DNA of 64,000 bases from Epiperipatus broadwayi. Its lineage: Eukaryota > Onychophora > Udeonychophora > Euonychophora > Peripatidae. The DNA lies in assembly GCA_028023455.1 (NCBI GenBank), contig JAQFVV010000021.1, positions 6,784,853 to 6,848,852 of the forward strand, written 5' to 3'. The notes beneath the pieces are model-generated. The model did no database searches, was not told the origin of the DNA, and saw only the letters and a list, made by a program, of their open reading frames with translations. How positions within the stretch are numbered: the stretch's first letter is position 1; every line of letters begins with the position of its first letter. Positions 9,661 through 21,475 of the stretch are shown piece by piece. The position numbers and the translations under genes are program-made.

Positions 9661-12505
9661 TAAAGCACGTACTACTTGGCATAACAGTGGTTTGGAAAAA
9701 AATAAATATGTTTGGTTTATTTAAAAGCATCTACATAAAATTCCTCAACTTCTTTTGCAGAATAAAAACTTGTTGGATACAAGTTGGATACAAACTTGAT
9801 TATTTGCAGTTTTTCTGTCATCTGTTAAATTCAATAAATAATCTTATCACACTATTTATATACTTTTAATCTACACATTGTTTCTCCCTATGCTTTTAAT
9901 AGCTACTACCATTCCATTTGCACAGTTAGTATTTATGTTTTTTAAATTGTATACCAACTTTTCAAATGCATTGCATTTTCATTTTCTCTTTTAAATTCAT
10001 ATAATTCAACAATATTCTAATAATTATTATTCTAGTTTTTTATATGCATTTGGCAATTCCAATTAAAAATCATTACTGATGAAAATTTTATACATTTAGT
10101 TATTAAATGTAGCATGGTCGAATTATTTTATAACTTCCAGAATATGAGAACCATATTTTATATTTTTCTGTCATAAATGTAAATAGAAAAAGCTTTTACA
10201 CATATGAATTTTACTCTCAGATCTCAAAATTGTTTAGATACTTAAAAAAAAAATTATAGTGTTTTCTTGGTCTTAAATTCAGTGGTAAAAGTCAAACAAC
10301 TCACCGTATTGGTTGAATTATGCTGATGAGCATTTCTTTCATGTTTGTTTTTTATTAGGTTAGCTATATGGTAATGACATTTGCAAAGAATATGTGAAGT
10401 TATTATATGAAGTAACTCTGATTGGCCTTAAGAGTACTTTTACAAAAGCATTACCGAACATCTTAATTTGTTTTAAAAGTACTAAAAATTTAATAATTTA
10501 TTTTAATTCATTTTACAAATTATTATATAAACTCCAATATATGCATATAAATAAAAACAATTTTTTTTTAGGATATTGCAATTAGAGAACTCAAGTGGTG
10601 TGCTGATAACTAAGGTTTGATTTAGGTAAAAATTAAAGATGTGCCTGATTGCAAGGTAATTTTTTTTTTCAGTTAGTGTGCTTGTAATTGATGTCAGATA
10701 ACTAACCAATTATTGGTCAGTAAGTTGGTATTTAACTTTACTTAGTTATAAAATAAAATAAATGCCAAAAAAATAAAGCTATCCAGCGCAATGTGATTAA
10801 CCTTGTCAATATTGTATTACATTTTATGATAGATATATATAATATTTTTGCATCGCTATGTTTTTTAAACGCTGTTTTATTTCAAAAACATACAAGTAGT
10901 ATATACTATATTTTCTAATAACATCGATATTTAATTTCTCATTATGTTATGGATAGCAAAGGTGAAGGAAAACAGTAAAACAATATTATAATGTATTTTA
11001 AACACACGCATACATTTATACATGCGTGTTGAAAATTTGTGTAACACTCAAAAGTGTGTATGCATACGGTATATACACTGGAAATAAAAGAATTAATATA
11101 TGTATAAACTTGCAAAAAATTATATACTAATTATAATCTTTTTTCATATTTTATTTATTTATATCGCGGATAGTTGATACAAGAATCCCGACATCGCGGA
11201 TACAAAAAAGATTAAATTTATGTGCACATTATGCATAAATATTTTAATTTTTACAATTGTTTATTCCATTCAACAAATGAGTTTGAATTTTTAAGAGCAA
11301 TAAATACAACAATTTATTTCAAACATTCATGTACACATTATTAATAATAGTGTAATTTTTCACAATCATAAAAATTTAAAAAACAATTTTCAAGTTTATC
11401 TGTCACAAGCAGTGTGATTTATCTTTACTGACGATGTAATCTATCAGATTGAAAGTTGTCATTTATTTCTGTTCTAAAATAATCACATTTTTTTAAAAAA
11501 ATTCTCTATACAAGTTGATAAAATATTAAATTCAAAAATTTGCATTTTAAATGTAATCTTTTCTTCGTAAAAATAAAAAACCTCATTTTGAGTATTATAA
11601 AGAAACAGTTATAATTTTTGATGATTCTTATTTACTCAGTAAATCAATAATTTCTTTAAAGAAATTCCAAAATTTTAATCTAATTGCAAATTAGAAAATA
11701 TATTTAAAAACACTGTCAACCGAACCCCGTAATTCTGTTTTATTGCTACTAGTATTATTAAAATGAGAAAATTTTTGCTAATAAATTTACAATTTCAAAT
11801 TTTGAAATACAAATTAAATTTAAAAATATTCATAAGATTATATATTTATATACAAAGTAACATTTATGATATTAATTGTGCTAAAAAATAATAAATTGTA
11901 TTGTTTAAAAATAATAATTAAAGAAGCTTATTAACAACTTCAAATTATAGTCTTAAACAGAATATTAATATTAGTTTAATCATAATTGAATAAGAAAATC
12001 GAAAAAATGCATAAAAATAACAGAATAATAGCTTTATTTTTTTTTTTGAAATTCATAAGGAACTCAAATCATCAGAAATAACAACTGGACACAATCTGTG
12101 GACCTTAAGCTAAAAAATCTGTTACTCTATTACTGCAATAAGCCTAAAAATGAAAGAAAGAGCATAATATGAACATATATCTGTTAGCAGTTCAGATTTA
12201 ATTTTTAGTTTGCCATTATAGTGTTTATTTTAGTTTCACTTTTATCGTAATTATAAATTACTTACTAAAACGTTTTACAAATGGTTTTGATTTTCTTCAG
12301 TGCTCCAAATGGTTATTCTTTTTTGTGAGCTATTCATAAATAACTCCATCTCTCATATGTTTTATTTTTTTATCTTTTTCTTTTATCTACCAACATCTCT
12401 TCCAATTTATCCTTAATCATAACTTATTCATCTTACTATTTTCAAAATATTTATATTCCTAGTCAAAATAAGAGACTTAGATCCATTCTCTTAAACTTGT
12501 AGGTT
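9661..12505. other. Long AT-rich stretch, nothing recognised
   Basis: Only short open frames without features occur. A TATCGCGGATA motif appears twice within 40 bp (about 11162 and 11194), an unusual GC-containing direct repeat in this background. No transposon ends or RNA genes could be supported. Confidence 0.4.
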
Positions 12506-12796
12506 ATAAACAATGAGGATTGACAATTCCTCAACAAGCTTTGTGATAAATGCTTAGCCAGAGCCAGCATTTAAAATATCTCTGTCAGGAACCCCTCCAA
12601 ACCCCTAACCATGGTTTCATGCTTTGGCACTCCTCAGGGATATGCCAGGGTAGGTTCAGATATAGTGAGTGCCAAAGCACAAAACCATGGTCAGGGGTTT
12701 GGGGGGGAGGTTCCTGACAGAGATATTTTAAATGCTGGCTCTGGCTAAGCATTTATCACAAAGCTTGTTGAGGAATTCACAATCCTCATTGTTTAT
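12506..12796. repeat. High-identity palindrome, 127/130-bp arms
   Basis: The arm at 12506-12632 is the near-exact reverse complement of 12667-12796, around a 34-nt loop. It starts ATAAACAATGAGGATT and ends AATCCTCATTGTTTAT. Differences are a few substitutions and a slightly longer G run in the right arm. The arms are GC-richer than their surroundings (for example ATGCTTAGCCAGAGCCAGC). No ORF or tRNA-like box was found. It could be a fold-back element or two inverted copies of an unidentified repeat. Confidence 0.85.
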
Positions 12797-13114
12797 TTAT
12801 ATTCCTACTTTTATTTTCCCAACTTGTCTTATTCACAATCTATGTTTTAAACTATCTAAGAAGTTTCTTTTTCATCTTTCATAAAACAACAATCCAAATA
12901 AAATACATATATCCAATTACTTTTTGTAAATGCATCTTTAATAGAGAAACTTTTGATAAACCCTTTACTATACTTAGTTTAACAAATTGTAATATAATTT
13001 CTAACTTTGTTTATCATTAACTTCAAAAGTATCTAAAATTTTAATCGCTGATTGGGAGAACTCTCAGAGCTAAGTATATGAAATTTCTATTGATTGTTGC
13101 TTTTGACAGAATAA

Positions 13115-13400
13115 CTGAGTTGTCTTAGACCACTGTTTTAAATCCAATTTTTATAAATCTAAAGATCTCAGATTTATTCCCTTGATAGTACAGTCACTGG
13201 ACAGACCAGCAACACCTGAGAAAAAGATGAGAATAATATCACTGAATACATTGGGTTATATATTAACAAGTGAATGCATTTGAAAAGTTTAAATAAAGTT
13301 TGAATTTTTCTAAAAACATTTAACAATTAATATTAGATGATGGAAAAATTTCCAACATATAATTTTAACTACAATACCAACGTCACAAATTTTCAAACAA
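13115..13400 (+). mobile_element. SINE family A copy
   Basis: A decayed tRNA-like head (13115-13185) is followed by the body motif CCAGCAACACCTGAGAAA, then TTTAAATAAAGTTTGAATTT and ATATTAGATGATGG, in the same order as the reference copy at 3800-4192. The B box has lost its consensus (TCAGATTTATTCCC). Confidence 0.6.
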
Positions 13401-13530
13401 ACATAATGTCAAAAGTTCTATAGTAAAAATTACATTACAGAAATATTATTCATTATTAGATAATCTGTAGTCTAATGAATGACTAATAAAAATTATTAAT
13501 ATACTTTCATTAAGTGGTTTGTAACAAAGT
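13400..13530. repeat. Repeat family H, single unit
   Basis: The segment AAAATTACATTACAGAAATATTATTCATTA, followed by AATGACTAATAAAAATTATTAATAT, matches the right edge of the family H cluster at 27555-28500 (about 28415-28495). It directly abuts the SINE A tail. Confidence 0.5.
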
Positions 13531-13569
13531 TGTGAGGACAGTAAGTTTGACACTTATTAATTAAACTGT

Positions 13570-13720
13570 AGTAATTTGTTATCTATATATACTGGACAAT
13601 AATAAGGATATATCTAAGAGATTGTGATCTGGATCAATTGATAAGTGCTGCTTTAGCATAAAATCTGCATTTTGGGGACCATACATATTTTTCACATCTT
13701 TGATCATATGTTTATGATTA
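13570..13720 (+). mobile_element. SINE family B, 5' remnant with decayed hammerhead-like core
   Basis: GATCTGGATCAA is followed by TTGATAA (13638-13644), then GTGCT-GCTTT-AGCAT and AAAA, in the positions of the hammerhead core of the better copy at 41417-41460. The stem GUGCU/AGCAU is kept with G at its first position, which helps reconstruct the family consensus. Both core boxes are mutated. Confidence 0.5.
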
Positions 13721-13990
13721 CATACCCTTCACAAAGTATTAAAATTGAATAAAACCAAAATTACACTACAAAAATATAAGTTAGTTATCACAGCCTTTTT
13801 ATGTATTTATATGAGTGATATAAATTGTTTGCTTTACACACTTATTGATGATTTGATTATCCATCCTTATTTTTCATATAAAAAAGGCAAAACTCACTAC
13901 ACATATTGCCATACATAGCAAGATAGAGTAATCAATAGATGCCAGAAGGCTTGTGCGTAAAAACCCCATCTAGTGCCTACTCATCCAACA

Positions 13991-14032
13991 TCCCCAGACT
14001 AGTTTCTGGCTTGTAGCCTTCATCAGTGAGGA
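13991..14032 (-). ncRNA. Hammerhead ribozyme candidate, family E left arm
   Basis: On the minus strand the order is UCCUCA (14032-14027), CUGAUGA (14026-14020), a GGCU/AGCC hairpin with loop ACA, GAAA (14006-14003), CUAG, UC, then UGGGGA (13996-13991). UCCUCA and UGGGGA pair over 6 bp (one G-U), forming helix I. Both conserved core boxes match the hammerhead consensus. Helix III is only the palindrome ACUAGU, which is too short to fold alone but able to pair between two RNAs, as described for Penelope-type hammerheads. An A-A mismatch closes helix II, so activity may be weak. Confidence 0.6.
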
Positions 14033-14201
14033 GCCTTGGATCTAACAGCACTGCACCTAGATCTTATGATCTAATTCAACCCTCTAGCAGCCACCTTTTA
14101 TCTCCACTTAACTACAAAACCAGAAGTCTTAAATTGAAAACACCTTATTGTTTCTAATCCTAGATCCTAAGATCTAGGTGCAGTGCTCTCAGATCCAAGG
14201 C

Positions 14202-14242
14202 TACTCACTGATAAAGGCCACAACCAGAAACTAGTCTGGGGA
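14202..14242 (+). ncRNA. Hammerhead-like motif, family E right arm
   Basis: This is the sister of the left-arm motif. The core is CTGATAA (14208-14214) instead of CTGATGA, followed by a GGCC-containing stem region with a weakened partner strand, GAAA (14227-14230), CTAGTC and TGGGGA. The G-to-A change in the first box should impair cleavage. Confidence 0.45.
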
Positions 14243-14352
14243 TGTTGGATGAGTAGGCACTAGATGGGGATTTTATGCACAAGCCTTCTGGCATTCATTG
14301 ATTATTCTAGCTTGCTGTGGGTGGCAATATGTATAGTGAGTTTTGCCTGTTT

Positions 14353-16198
14353 TAAAACAGTTATAAGCAAGCATAAGAAGTAGTAGTAATGTGATGCTTA
14401 TTTTTCATATACATACGTATATTAGTGCATCAAACTATCTTAACTATGATTTGGAACTTAATACAACTTATAATAATTTTCAGATGCCTGAGAAATTTTA
14501 AACAACATTATAACTTTTTTCTGGTATAAGATGTATAGCCAGTTTAGGCAATTATTCAATTATGGTAATAAAATGGAATTTATCTATTGTTATTTAATAT
14601 ATAGAAAATGAAATAAGAAATTAAAACTATTAAAACCCTCATCAATAGGTAACTGATTAATCTCACAAGAATCTTCTCTTTTACTTTTATTACATGAAAC
14701 ATAGAATGATGATTGCTGGAAAAATTATTGATCATGGTATATTCATCCCATTTTTTTGATATGTCCCATATACAAAATCCAGAATAATACCTCTGTAAGA
14801 AGTTGTTTTCCACCTCCAGCTTTGGGAAGAAGCTTTTCACATTCTGGAAGACATATCCCCAAAGGTGAATACCTTCTTCTGATCAACAACAGAAGTCTTG
14901 GTGATCAGGCCTTTTTTACTTTTCATGCCTCCATAAACCATACCAACAATTATTTCAACAATTTTTGTGTTGTTGTGTTTATGCCTACATTTTTTAATTT
15001 ATTTTTGTTGTTGTGAAATTTTTCTGACTAAGACTTCCTTTAAATTTGTTGATTCTGCAGAGATTTTTCTTGTGTTGATTGAAAAATTGGGGAGGACAGT
15101 CTTTAAGGGTATCAATGTTTTAAAAGCAGTAATTCTTAAAAGAATCATCTCAGATAAGAGAAAGACAGTAGGGAATTAAATTACCATTCTAATATTTCAG
15201 ATTTCACAAAAAAAAAATACAAAAGAAAATATAAAAATTCACTATGAATCCAATGGGAATTTTATTAATAACTGCCATAAGAACTAGGAAAAATGTGAAA
15301 ATAAACAAATGAATAATGTATGACTGGAAAGAATATAATTAATGAAAATAAAAAAATAACTGATATTCTATTTTGCCAAACATTGAATACTAATAACAGT
15401 GAATATATGATGAAAGAAAATAATTTATTGACCAATGTCATGCCACATTCAATATCCAATAAATATATAAGAATAAATATTTTTATAATCAGTAGCACAG
15501 AATAGAAATAAATTATTTATATTTGAATTATATGAAGAGTATGAAAGAGATCTTGTTGTTTTACAACAATGTAAACTATTTAATATTGTTTATCTTTCTT
15601 TTTCCATTGTCTTTGTAAGTATAATAGTAATAATGTGTATTAAAAAAGGTAATAATTACCCTTTCTTAGAAACTATTATTTTAGGTCTTTCAAGTCAGAT
15701 GCATTTTATGTGTCGTGCACTATAATTATGGTTTTACTGCTATCTTAAAGGTCATATTATGGTACACCACATAAAAAATTGCATTTGATTTGAACGGACT
15801 AAAGTAATAAAATTAATTATTTTTTTTATAAATGCATATTATTACTATTCCAATATTTATGTCACACAAGCACACACACATATATATAATTAAACCAATA
15901 TAATAAAACAATAAATAAAAGATAATGTAAAAATAAAATAAAATTTATCTTATATAATTTTCTAATATTTCAATTGGAATGCCAATCCTATTAATCAATA
16001 AAATAAAGATCTGTATTCCATTTGAAATATCAAAATATTATACATTTTCTTTTTTAATACCATTTATTAGTTATTATTTAATTAGTTTAATATATTTATT
16101 TGAAAATTTATTATTTTAGAAAATTGTGCATGTGTGTATATATATTTATATAAGTGTAATAATGCTCAAGCTGGATTTCAACTTTATTATTAAGTGGA
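14353..16198. other. AT-rich stretch, one unidentified coding-like patch
   Basis: Between about 14842 and 14945 the minus strand has a short frame with balanced residue composition, reading GGMKSKKGLITKTSVVDQ and then KKVFTFGDMSSRM before a stop. Further frame pieces follow down to about 14700. This might be a decayed processed pseudogene or chance. I do not recognise the protein. The rest is AT-rich with nothing visible. Confidence 0.25.
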
Positions 16199-16300
16199 GA
16201 TTGCCTTGACAACAGTTTGAAATTGTTGATTGTTAATGATATTGGGATTGTCTAAATGTTGACTGTCTTTTAATGATATATATATATATTGTAATTGAAA
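16199..16300 (+). repeat. Dispersed repeat, copy 2
   Basis: This matches the first 105 bases of the window in the same orientation (TTGCCTTGACAACAG, then TTTGAAATTGTTGATTG). A shorter echo, TGTCTTGACAACAGACTG, is at about 54068. A (TA)n tract follows both long copies. Confidence 0.6.
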
Positions 16301-18292
16301 ATATTAGATAGTCTTTTAATGTATGGCCATAATGATTCATTAATTATATAATGAAAAATACTATGTTTGTGGGTAAGTAGGCTCTGGATAACTAATGTTA
16401 TGATAGTTTGCCATTTTTTAAAACTTGACATTAAAGAGTTAATAAAGAAAATAATTAAATGGCTTTATTGGTCGGCAGTTCATAAGAAGATTAAGCACTG
16501 GAAATTCCACAATGAAATTGATTTGATGATTTTATACTTCACACCTGATATCTTACTATTATATTAAACCACATGGAAGAAAGAGTGGTTTATGTATTAA
16601 TATACACACATACATTCCCATCTTTTTTATATATATAAAGAGCACCAAAGCAAGATGTAGACTGGAGAAGCTATTTATCCATATACACATTTTCTTATTA
16701 TATTTTTAACATAAACTCAATGGCAGGGATTGAGCCCTAAAAGATGTTATATATAAAATCTCTATTTTCTCTGTTGTCTGATTGGTGAATGTATGTTTGT
16801 CTATAAGGCTGTCGGGTGGTTCCATGTGAATGTATGTTTGTTCATAAGGCTGTAATGTGTCAATTTCACAACTAAAAAATAAAAAAAACAACAACTTAAT
16901 TCCACATTAATAAAAACACTGGTATATTTGCTTTTAACTACAGTACAGAAATAAATAGGTTTAGTATTTAAATCATAAAGATAATACAATAACAGAACAT
17001 AAATTCATGTTTGAAATGTGATATTTAGTGTAGGAAAAAAATGATGCTATAGTCCCATATTTACATTTAGTTTTGATTGCATATAATTGAAGTCATATAG
17101 TTTGATATCACATAGTTGGTGCCAGCTAATTTAGAAATCTAATTTGATTATGAACATTTTAGTCGAAGCAAAAAATTCTGCAAAGCAAAAAAAAATTGTT
17201 AAAACAATCAATTATGACCCACTTTTAGACTGGCTACATTTCTCACATTTCTATAATATTAAAATCTTTTATTTCATTTACATTAAATTGGAAAAAAATG
17301 TTAAAGCAACCAAGTAAAATAAGGCATTTACATAGGTCAGATACACCTGCTACAATAAATAATGAAGAATATGAGGTAATAACCAAAGAATGTTTAAAAT
17401 TAACCAAACAATAAAATTTATTTAACATTTCCAAATGAATATTTACTAATGCTAAATCAAAAATTTATACGCTAAATGCATTTAAAAACAATAAATTTAC
17501 ATTAAACATAGCTAAATGTATATGTAAACAAAGGTATACAAACAATAAGAATAATTTTATATCATGTCCTATCTATGACCACATTCACATGCTCCAATTA
17601 TTAATTAGGAGAATATAAGCTTAACTTATTGTTTCAGAAATTCTTATATGAGAATATTAAAAAATGCAATGCCTCTCGGAAACACATATGTGTATGTAAA
17701 TTTTTGTATATTAATAATTATTAATTTACAAAATAATATTTTAAAATAAACAAATTTTATTAGCATTAAATTACATAACTCGTTAAAGTTCTAATAAAAT
17801 ACAAGTGATCAGCATTCAATGTGAATTGTTTAAAATATAAAAACTAGAAAAGATATTGTATATTGTACTTACAGTTTTTAGTTCCACAGTGAGCATACAA
17901 ATTCATTTTCTCTTTCTCATAATTTAAATAAACTCTAATTAAGGCATAATACCTAGTAAATACTATAAATAATAGTAATCCCAAGATCGATCATTTTTTC
18001 TCTAATCTACTGCAAGCCTGAGTAATAAAAAGCACCAAGTGGAAAAGGTGATAAAGTCCCTATCTTTTGACTGATCAGTACTTGGATCTTGCCTTCATTA
18101 GTGAAAACTATTATTAACCCAAAACTGGAACTAAGAAATGTAAGGGCCAATTTTTTAAGTATGCATATGCTAATACAGTTTTATAAAAATATCTGTATAT
18201 CTAATAATATTTTCTCTTCCATTATATGTATAATAGCTACTATTTAATATTTATTTCATTACATATATTCTATGTAAATATTATAACAAATT
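16301..18292. other. AT-rich stretch with a small tandem duplication
   Basis: Within 16785-16855 the 28-bp segment GTGAATGTATGTTTGT-TATAAGGCTGT occurs twice, 42 bp apart. Otherwise only short, featureless open frames are seen. Confidence 0.45.
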
Positions 18293-18311
18293 ATGCATAA
18301 TAATAAATTTG

Positions 18312-18690
18312 ACTTTAGAAAAAATAATAGTAGTAGTAGTGGTAGTAGTAGTAGTAGTAAGTGTAGTAGTGGTAGTGGTTGCATGGTCATGATGATGGCA
18401 GTAGCAGCAGCAATAGCAACAACAGTAGTAGTAGTGATAGTAATAGTGGTAGTAGTAGCATGGTTGCATGGTTACAGAGGCAGCAGTAGTGGCAATGGAA
18501 GTAGAAGTAGTAGTAGTAGTAGTAGTAATAGTATTATTATTATTAGTAGTGATTGTGTGGTCATGGCAGTGGCAGCACCAGCAGCAGTAGTAGTGGTGGT
18601 TGTGTGGTGGTGGTGGCAACAGTGGCAGTGGCAGCAGTAGCAGTACCAGTAGTAGTATTAGTAGTAGATAGCAGTGGTAGCAGTAGCAAT
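18312..18690 (+). repeat. Compound trinucleotide repeat, (TAG)n/(CAG)n/(GTG)n mix
   Basis: About 380 bp is almost entirely made of NAG/NGT triplets (TAGTAG, CAGCAG, TGGTGG), interrupted by GTTGCATGG segments that recur at about 18377 and 18460. The long open frames here (Ser/Val-rich on plus, Thr/Leu/Tyr-rich on minus) are products of the triplet repeat and should not be called genes. Confidence 0.85.
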
Positions 18691-19334
18691 AGAGCAAATT
18701 ACATATGCTTAATGTGTGGTTCTATGAAATCATTTTGGATTTTATATTGCCATTACTAGTTAAATTTTTGTATAAATGTTATTAATATTTTCCAATTGTT
18801 TGAGACAGTTTGTTATTATTATTGTCAATAGACACCTGCTTTTTTGTGGAGTTCTTTATTTAATTTTTATATAACTGTTGCTGCTGTTTTAATATGTTTT
18901 GGTAGTTGATAGTAATCTGGATCTGGGACTTTTCTACATATATATTAATATTTTCAAAATTTTTCCAAATAGCAAGATATAACAAACACACAAACTGATA
19001 TCCAAGAGCAGTTGAGAAAACTTTAAAGAAAGCTTTGCCAGTTTCTCAAAGCTAGGTTATGTTAGCCACTCATCATTTATAAGCTGCCAATGCTTTCTAA
19101 TTAATTTCCATTTTTTAATATTATGTAATGAATTTCTTGTTGACTCTCTTCAATATAACTTAATGTTCAATATTTTAGTCTTCTCTTTGTCATTCCCCTA
19201 TCAAGTAATTAACTTTTCTTTTATAGGTTCATAGAATTTTTCAATTCCATTGTTTCCTCAAGTGTTATAGCAACTGCTTTTGAATAAGTAAAATGGTATT
19301 GGATTTGTTGATAATGTCTTAATTCATATTTGGT

Positions 19335-19605
19335 GGCTGAAAATTTGGACTGTGGAGAAGATTGAGACCTGACCAATAGGGTTTGAAGATTTGCTATCTT
19401 AATATAAACTGAGTACTGATTATAAATATGTTCGAGAGTTGATGATCTGGACCAACTGATGAGTGCTGATTTAGAGCAAAATATGGATATTATTTATGTT
19501 TTTTCACATGTATGTGGTCATGTATATCAGTGGTATAAGATGAAGTGGATGACTAAAGGGAGACTGAAAGTCTGGTTTTTTCATAAATTAACTATGTAGT
19601 TGATT
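19335..19605 (+). mobile_element. SINE family B copy with hammerhead-like core
   Basis: The copy runs from a GGAGAAGATTGAGACCTG segment through TTGCTATCTTAATAT, GATGATCTGGACCAA, the core CTGATGA (19456-19462) with GTGCT stem, then a tRNA-like section: A-box-like TATATCAGTGGTATAAG and a decayed B box (AAGTCTGGTTTTT). The second core box reads AAAA instead of GAAA. The upstream part aligns with about 41285-41370, so family B extends well 5' of the tRNA-like part. Confidence 0.6.
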
Positions 19606-20177
19606 TAAATAACAATGTACTTTATATTGTCTTTGGCACAGCAGTAGACTTTGAAGTACAAGGTCCTCATTTCCATTCCAATTATTACAACTCTACTGCT
19701 TGAAATTCTTATAAATCTTTGAGCAATGTTATTATTTTGCCTAATAGATAGAATTTATTAACCACAAATCTAGGTAAATGTGGCCAATCACAAGCTATGA
19801 ATGACTTAATTAATAACTACTATATCCAGGGTTACAACGTGAGAATAGAAGAACTTGATAAAGCTATTAGTCATTCTGTTTTCTAATTGAAGCCTTTGAG
19901 GCTTCTTGGAAATATTTTTTAATAGTTGTGATGCCAAAAATCCAAATAATAATCAAATAATTACATTTTGAATTACAAGTGTCAAATTAACTCAACCCAT
20001 ATCTTTGACACTATCCACTTGTCTCTAGTACAGATATAAATTTTAAAACTTAATTAAAGATTAATATATCTGACTTTTTGAAATAAACATGTTTGTATGT
20101 TCATTTTTTTTTCCACTTGTAATATCTTTATAAATATAATTATATACACATCTTTTCACTTCTTTTTCTTTTTAAAT

Positions 20178-20411
20178 ATGACTTATATAGGAACAAGTAA
20201 AAATAAATTAAAAACTAGATTAAGGCAGCATTTATATGATAAAAAATCTGCTATATATATTCATAAAAAGGAATTTAAGCATGAAAATTTTGATATAAGG
20301 CCATTGGAATGCGTTACAAATTTTAAAGAGAGAATAAAAAAAGAGGAAGTATATATAGATCAGTATAAACCAGTATTAAATAGAATGTTAATAAATAGAG
20401 ATAAAAAATAA
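20178..20411 (+). pseudogene. GIY-YIG endonuclease fragment of a Penelope-like element
   Basis: The frame reads TYIGTSKNKLKTRLRQH near its start, matching the YIG strand, the conserved Arg helix and the following His of the GIY-YIG fold. Further on are a KERIKKEEVYID segment, where the catalytic Glu lies, and a KPVLNR ending typical of Penelope-like C-termini. In these elements the nuclease nicks the target to prime reverse transcription. The first strand (GIY) is degenerate or cut away by the 5' truncation; the upstream residues are a Phe-rich read-through. It stops at 20409-20411. Not functional alone. Confidence 0.75.
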
Positions 20412-20723
20412 GATAATATAGGAATAATATATAAAAATAAAAGGGGGGGGGATTATAAAAAGAATATTAATGGGTAAAGATTTAGAGAAAAGATAATAAA
20501 TTTATATAAGAAGAGTATTAATTTATAAAGGTAATTTAAAAGAAATAATTAAAAATAGGGAAGGAGGTAAATAATTGTATTTGTAGATTATAATAATATT
20601 ATGGTTTTAATTGAATATTATATATTTGGACTGTATTAATATTTTAATTATTTGTGTTATTATTTTTGTTTTTTATTTTTATTTATTTATTTTATTATTA
20701 TTATTATTATTTTTTAAAGAAAC

Positions 20724-20760
20724 TTGATAATGACTACAGAATGTAGTTGAAACGTTGTAT
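20724..20760 (+). ncRNA. Degenerate hammerhead-like motif in Penelope-like 3' region
   Basis: TTGATAA (20724-20730), a perfect ACTAC/GTAGT stem with AGAAT loop, then GAAA (20749-20752) and CGTTGT. The layout is that of a hammerhead core, but the first box differs at two positions (C3 to U, G8 to A) and no helix I partner was found. Its position between the ORF and the 3' target duplication matches where such motifs are known in Penelope-like elements. Confidence 0.5.
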
Positions 20761-21289
20761 TGGAAGGAGAAAGAAAATTATAGTTGGAATAAAAACAAGT
20801 TTTAAAAAGAAAAGGAATGTTGAATTTATATCTTTATAAATATATTAAATAACTTCAATATTGCCACATATTCTTTTAAATGCATATCAATAAAGGTACG
20901 ATCAAATCAAATCAAATAATTAAACAAGGTTAAATCAATTTTTTTATCTAATTAATTATTCTATGTTCAAATGTGAAAAAAAACAAACATGTATTTTTTT
21001 TATAAGTAAATATGATTGAATTAGAAAAAGAAAGTTAAATCAAAACTTCCTTTTAACACCTTATATTTTAGTTAAGTAATAAGTTAATAGAATATAATTA
21101 AATACTTTCATTTATAATATTATGCAACGGAGCTCTCTAATACATTCATTATATAATTGGTTATATTAGTATTATAAAAGCTTTCATTATTTCTGAAATT
21201 AAAATATATTGCTAGAATTAGAATTTAAATAGTACAATAAATAAGTAATAACTGAAATACAGGCTTATTATATACCTGTATCAATATAT

Positions 21290-21475
21290 GTAATATATAG
21301 AGTATATGAGCACAGACTTTCACACGACCCACCACTCTCCACTCTATCGCATAACACTGATACACTTATTTATTTTTTCGACATATATATATTTAAGTGT
21401 ATTAGGATTATGAGATAGAGTGGAGAGAGATTGGTGGGTGGTGTGAAAGTCTGTACTTATATATCCTATATAATA
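21290..21475. mobile_element. SINE family B tRNA-like heads, inverted pair
   Basis: GACTTTCACACGACCCACC...ACTCTATCGCATAACACTGATACACTT on the left is mirrored by AAGTGTATTAGGATTATGAGATAGAGTGG...GTGTGAAAGTCTGT on the right, with a loop of about 35 nt. The hammerhead-like upstream part is absent. A minus-strand frame through it is fortuitous. Confidence 0.65.

Larger units (their letters stand above)
13885..14352. repeat. Family E palindrome with hammerhead-like motifs
   Basis: Arms 13885-14075 and 14165-14352 are close reverse complements around a spacer of about 90 bp. Each arm carries, outward from the centre, an ACTGCACCTAGATC segment, a hammerhead-like core, GATGTTGGATGAGTAGGCAC and a CAAAACTCACTA/TAGTGAGTTTTG end. 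A single-arm copy lies at 26300-26455, a decayed palindrome at 9465-9660 and an end fragment near 25225-25260. There is no ORF. The hammerhead suggests a non-autonomous Penelope-like tail or a retrozyme-like repeat; that class is inferred. Confidence 0.7.
20138..20827 (+). mobile_element. Penelope-like element, 5'-truncated, with 16-bp target duplication
   Basis: The 16-mer ATATCTTTATAAATAT occurs directly before (20122-20137) and after (20828-20843) this 690-bp segment, as expected for a target-site duplication. Inside are the GIY-YIG nuclease end of a Penelope-like ORF (20178-20411), an AT-rich 3' region and a hammerhead-like motif (20724-20760). No reverse transcriptase remains. The sequence is unlike the pair at 36.9-39.3 kb, so this is a second Penelope-like family. 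Confidence 0.7.

Noticed and set aside
14580-14950. Named pseudogene on the minus strand
   Set aside because: A few coding-like residues are visible, but I could not match them to any protein family, so no gene is called.
18281-18759. Long open frames on both strands over the NAG/NGT triplet block, and poly-Leu/Val frames at 27136-27354
   Set aside because: Trinucleotide repeats are open in several frames on both strands; composition is pure repeat.
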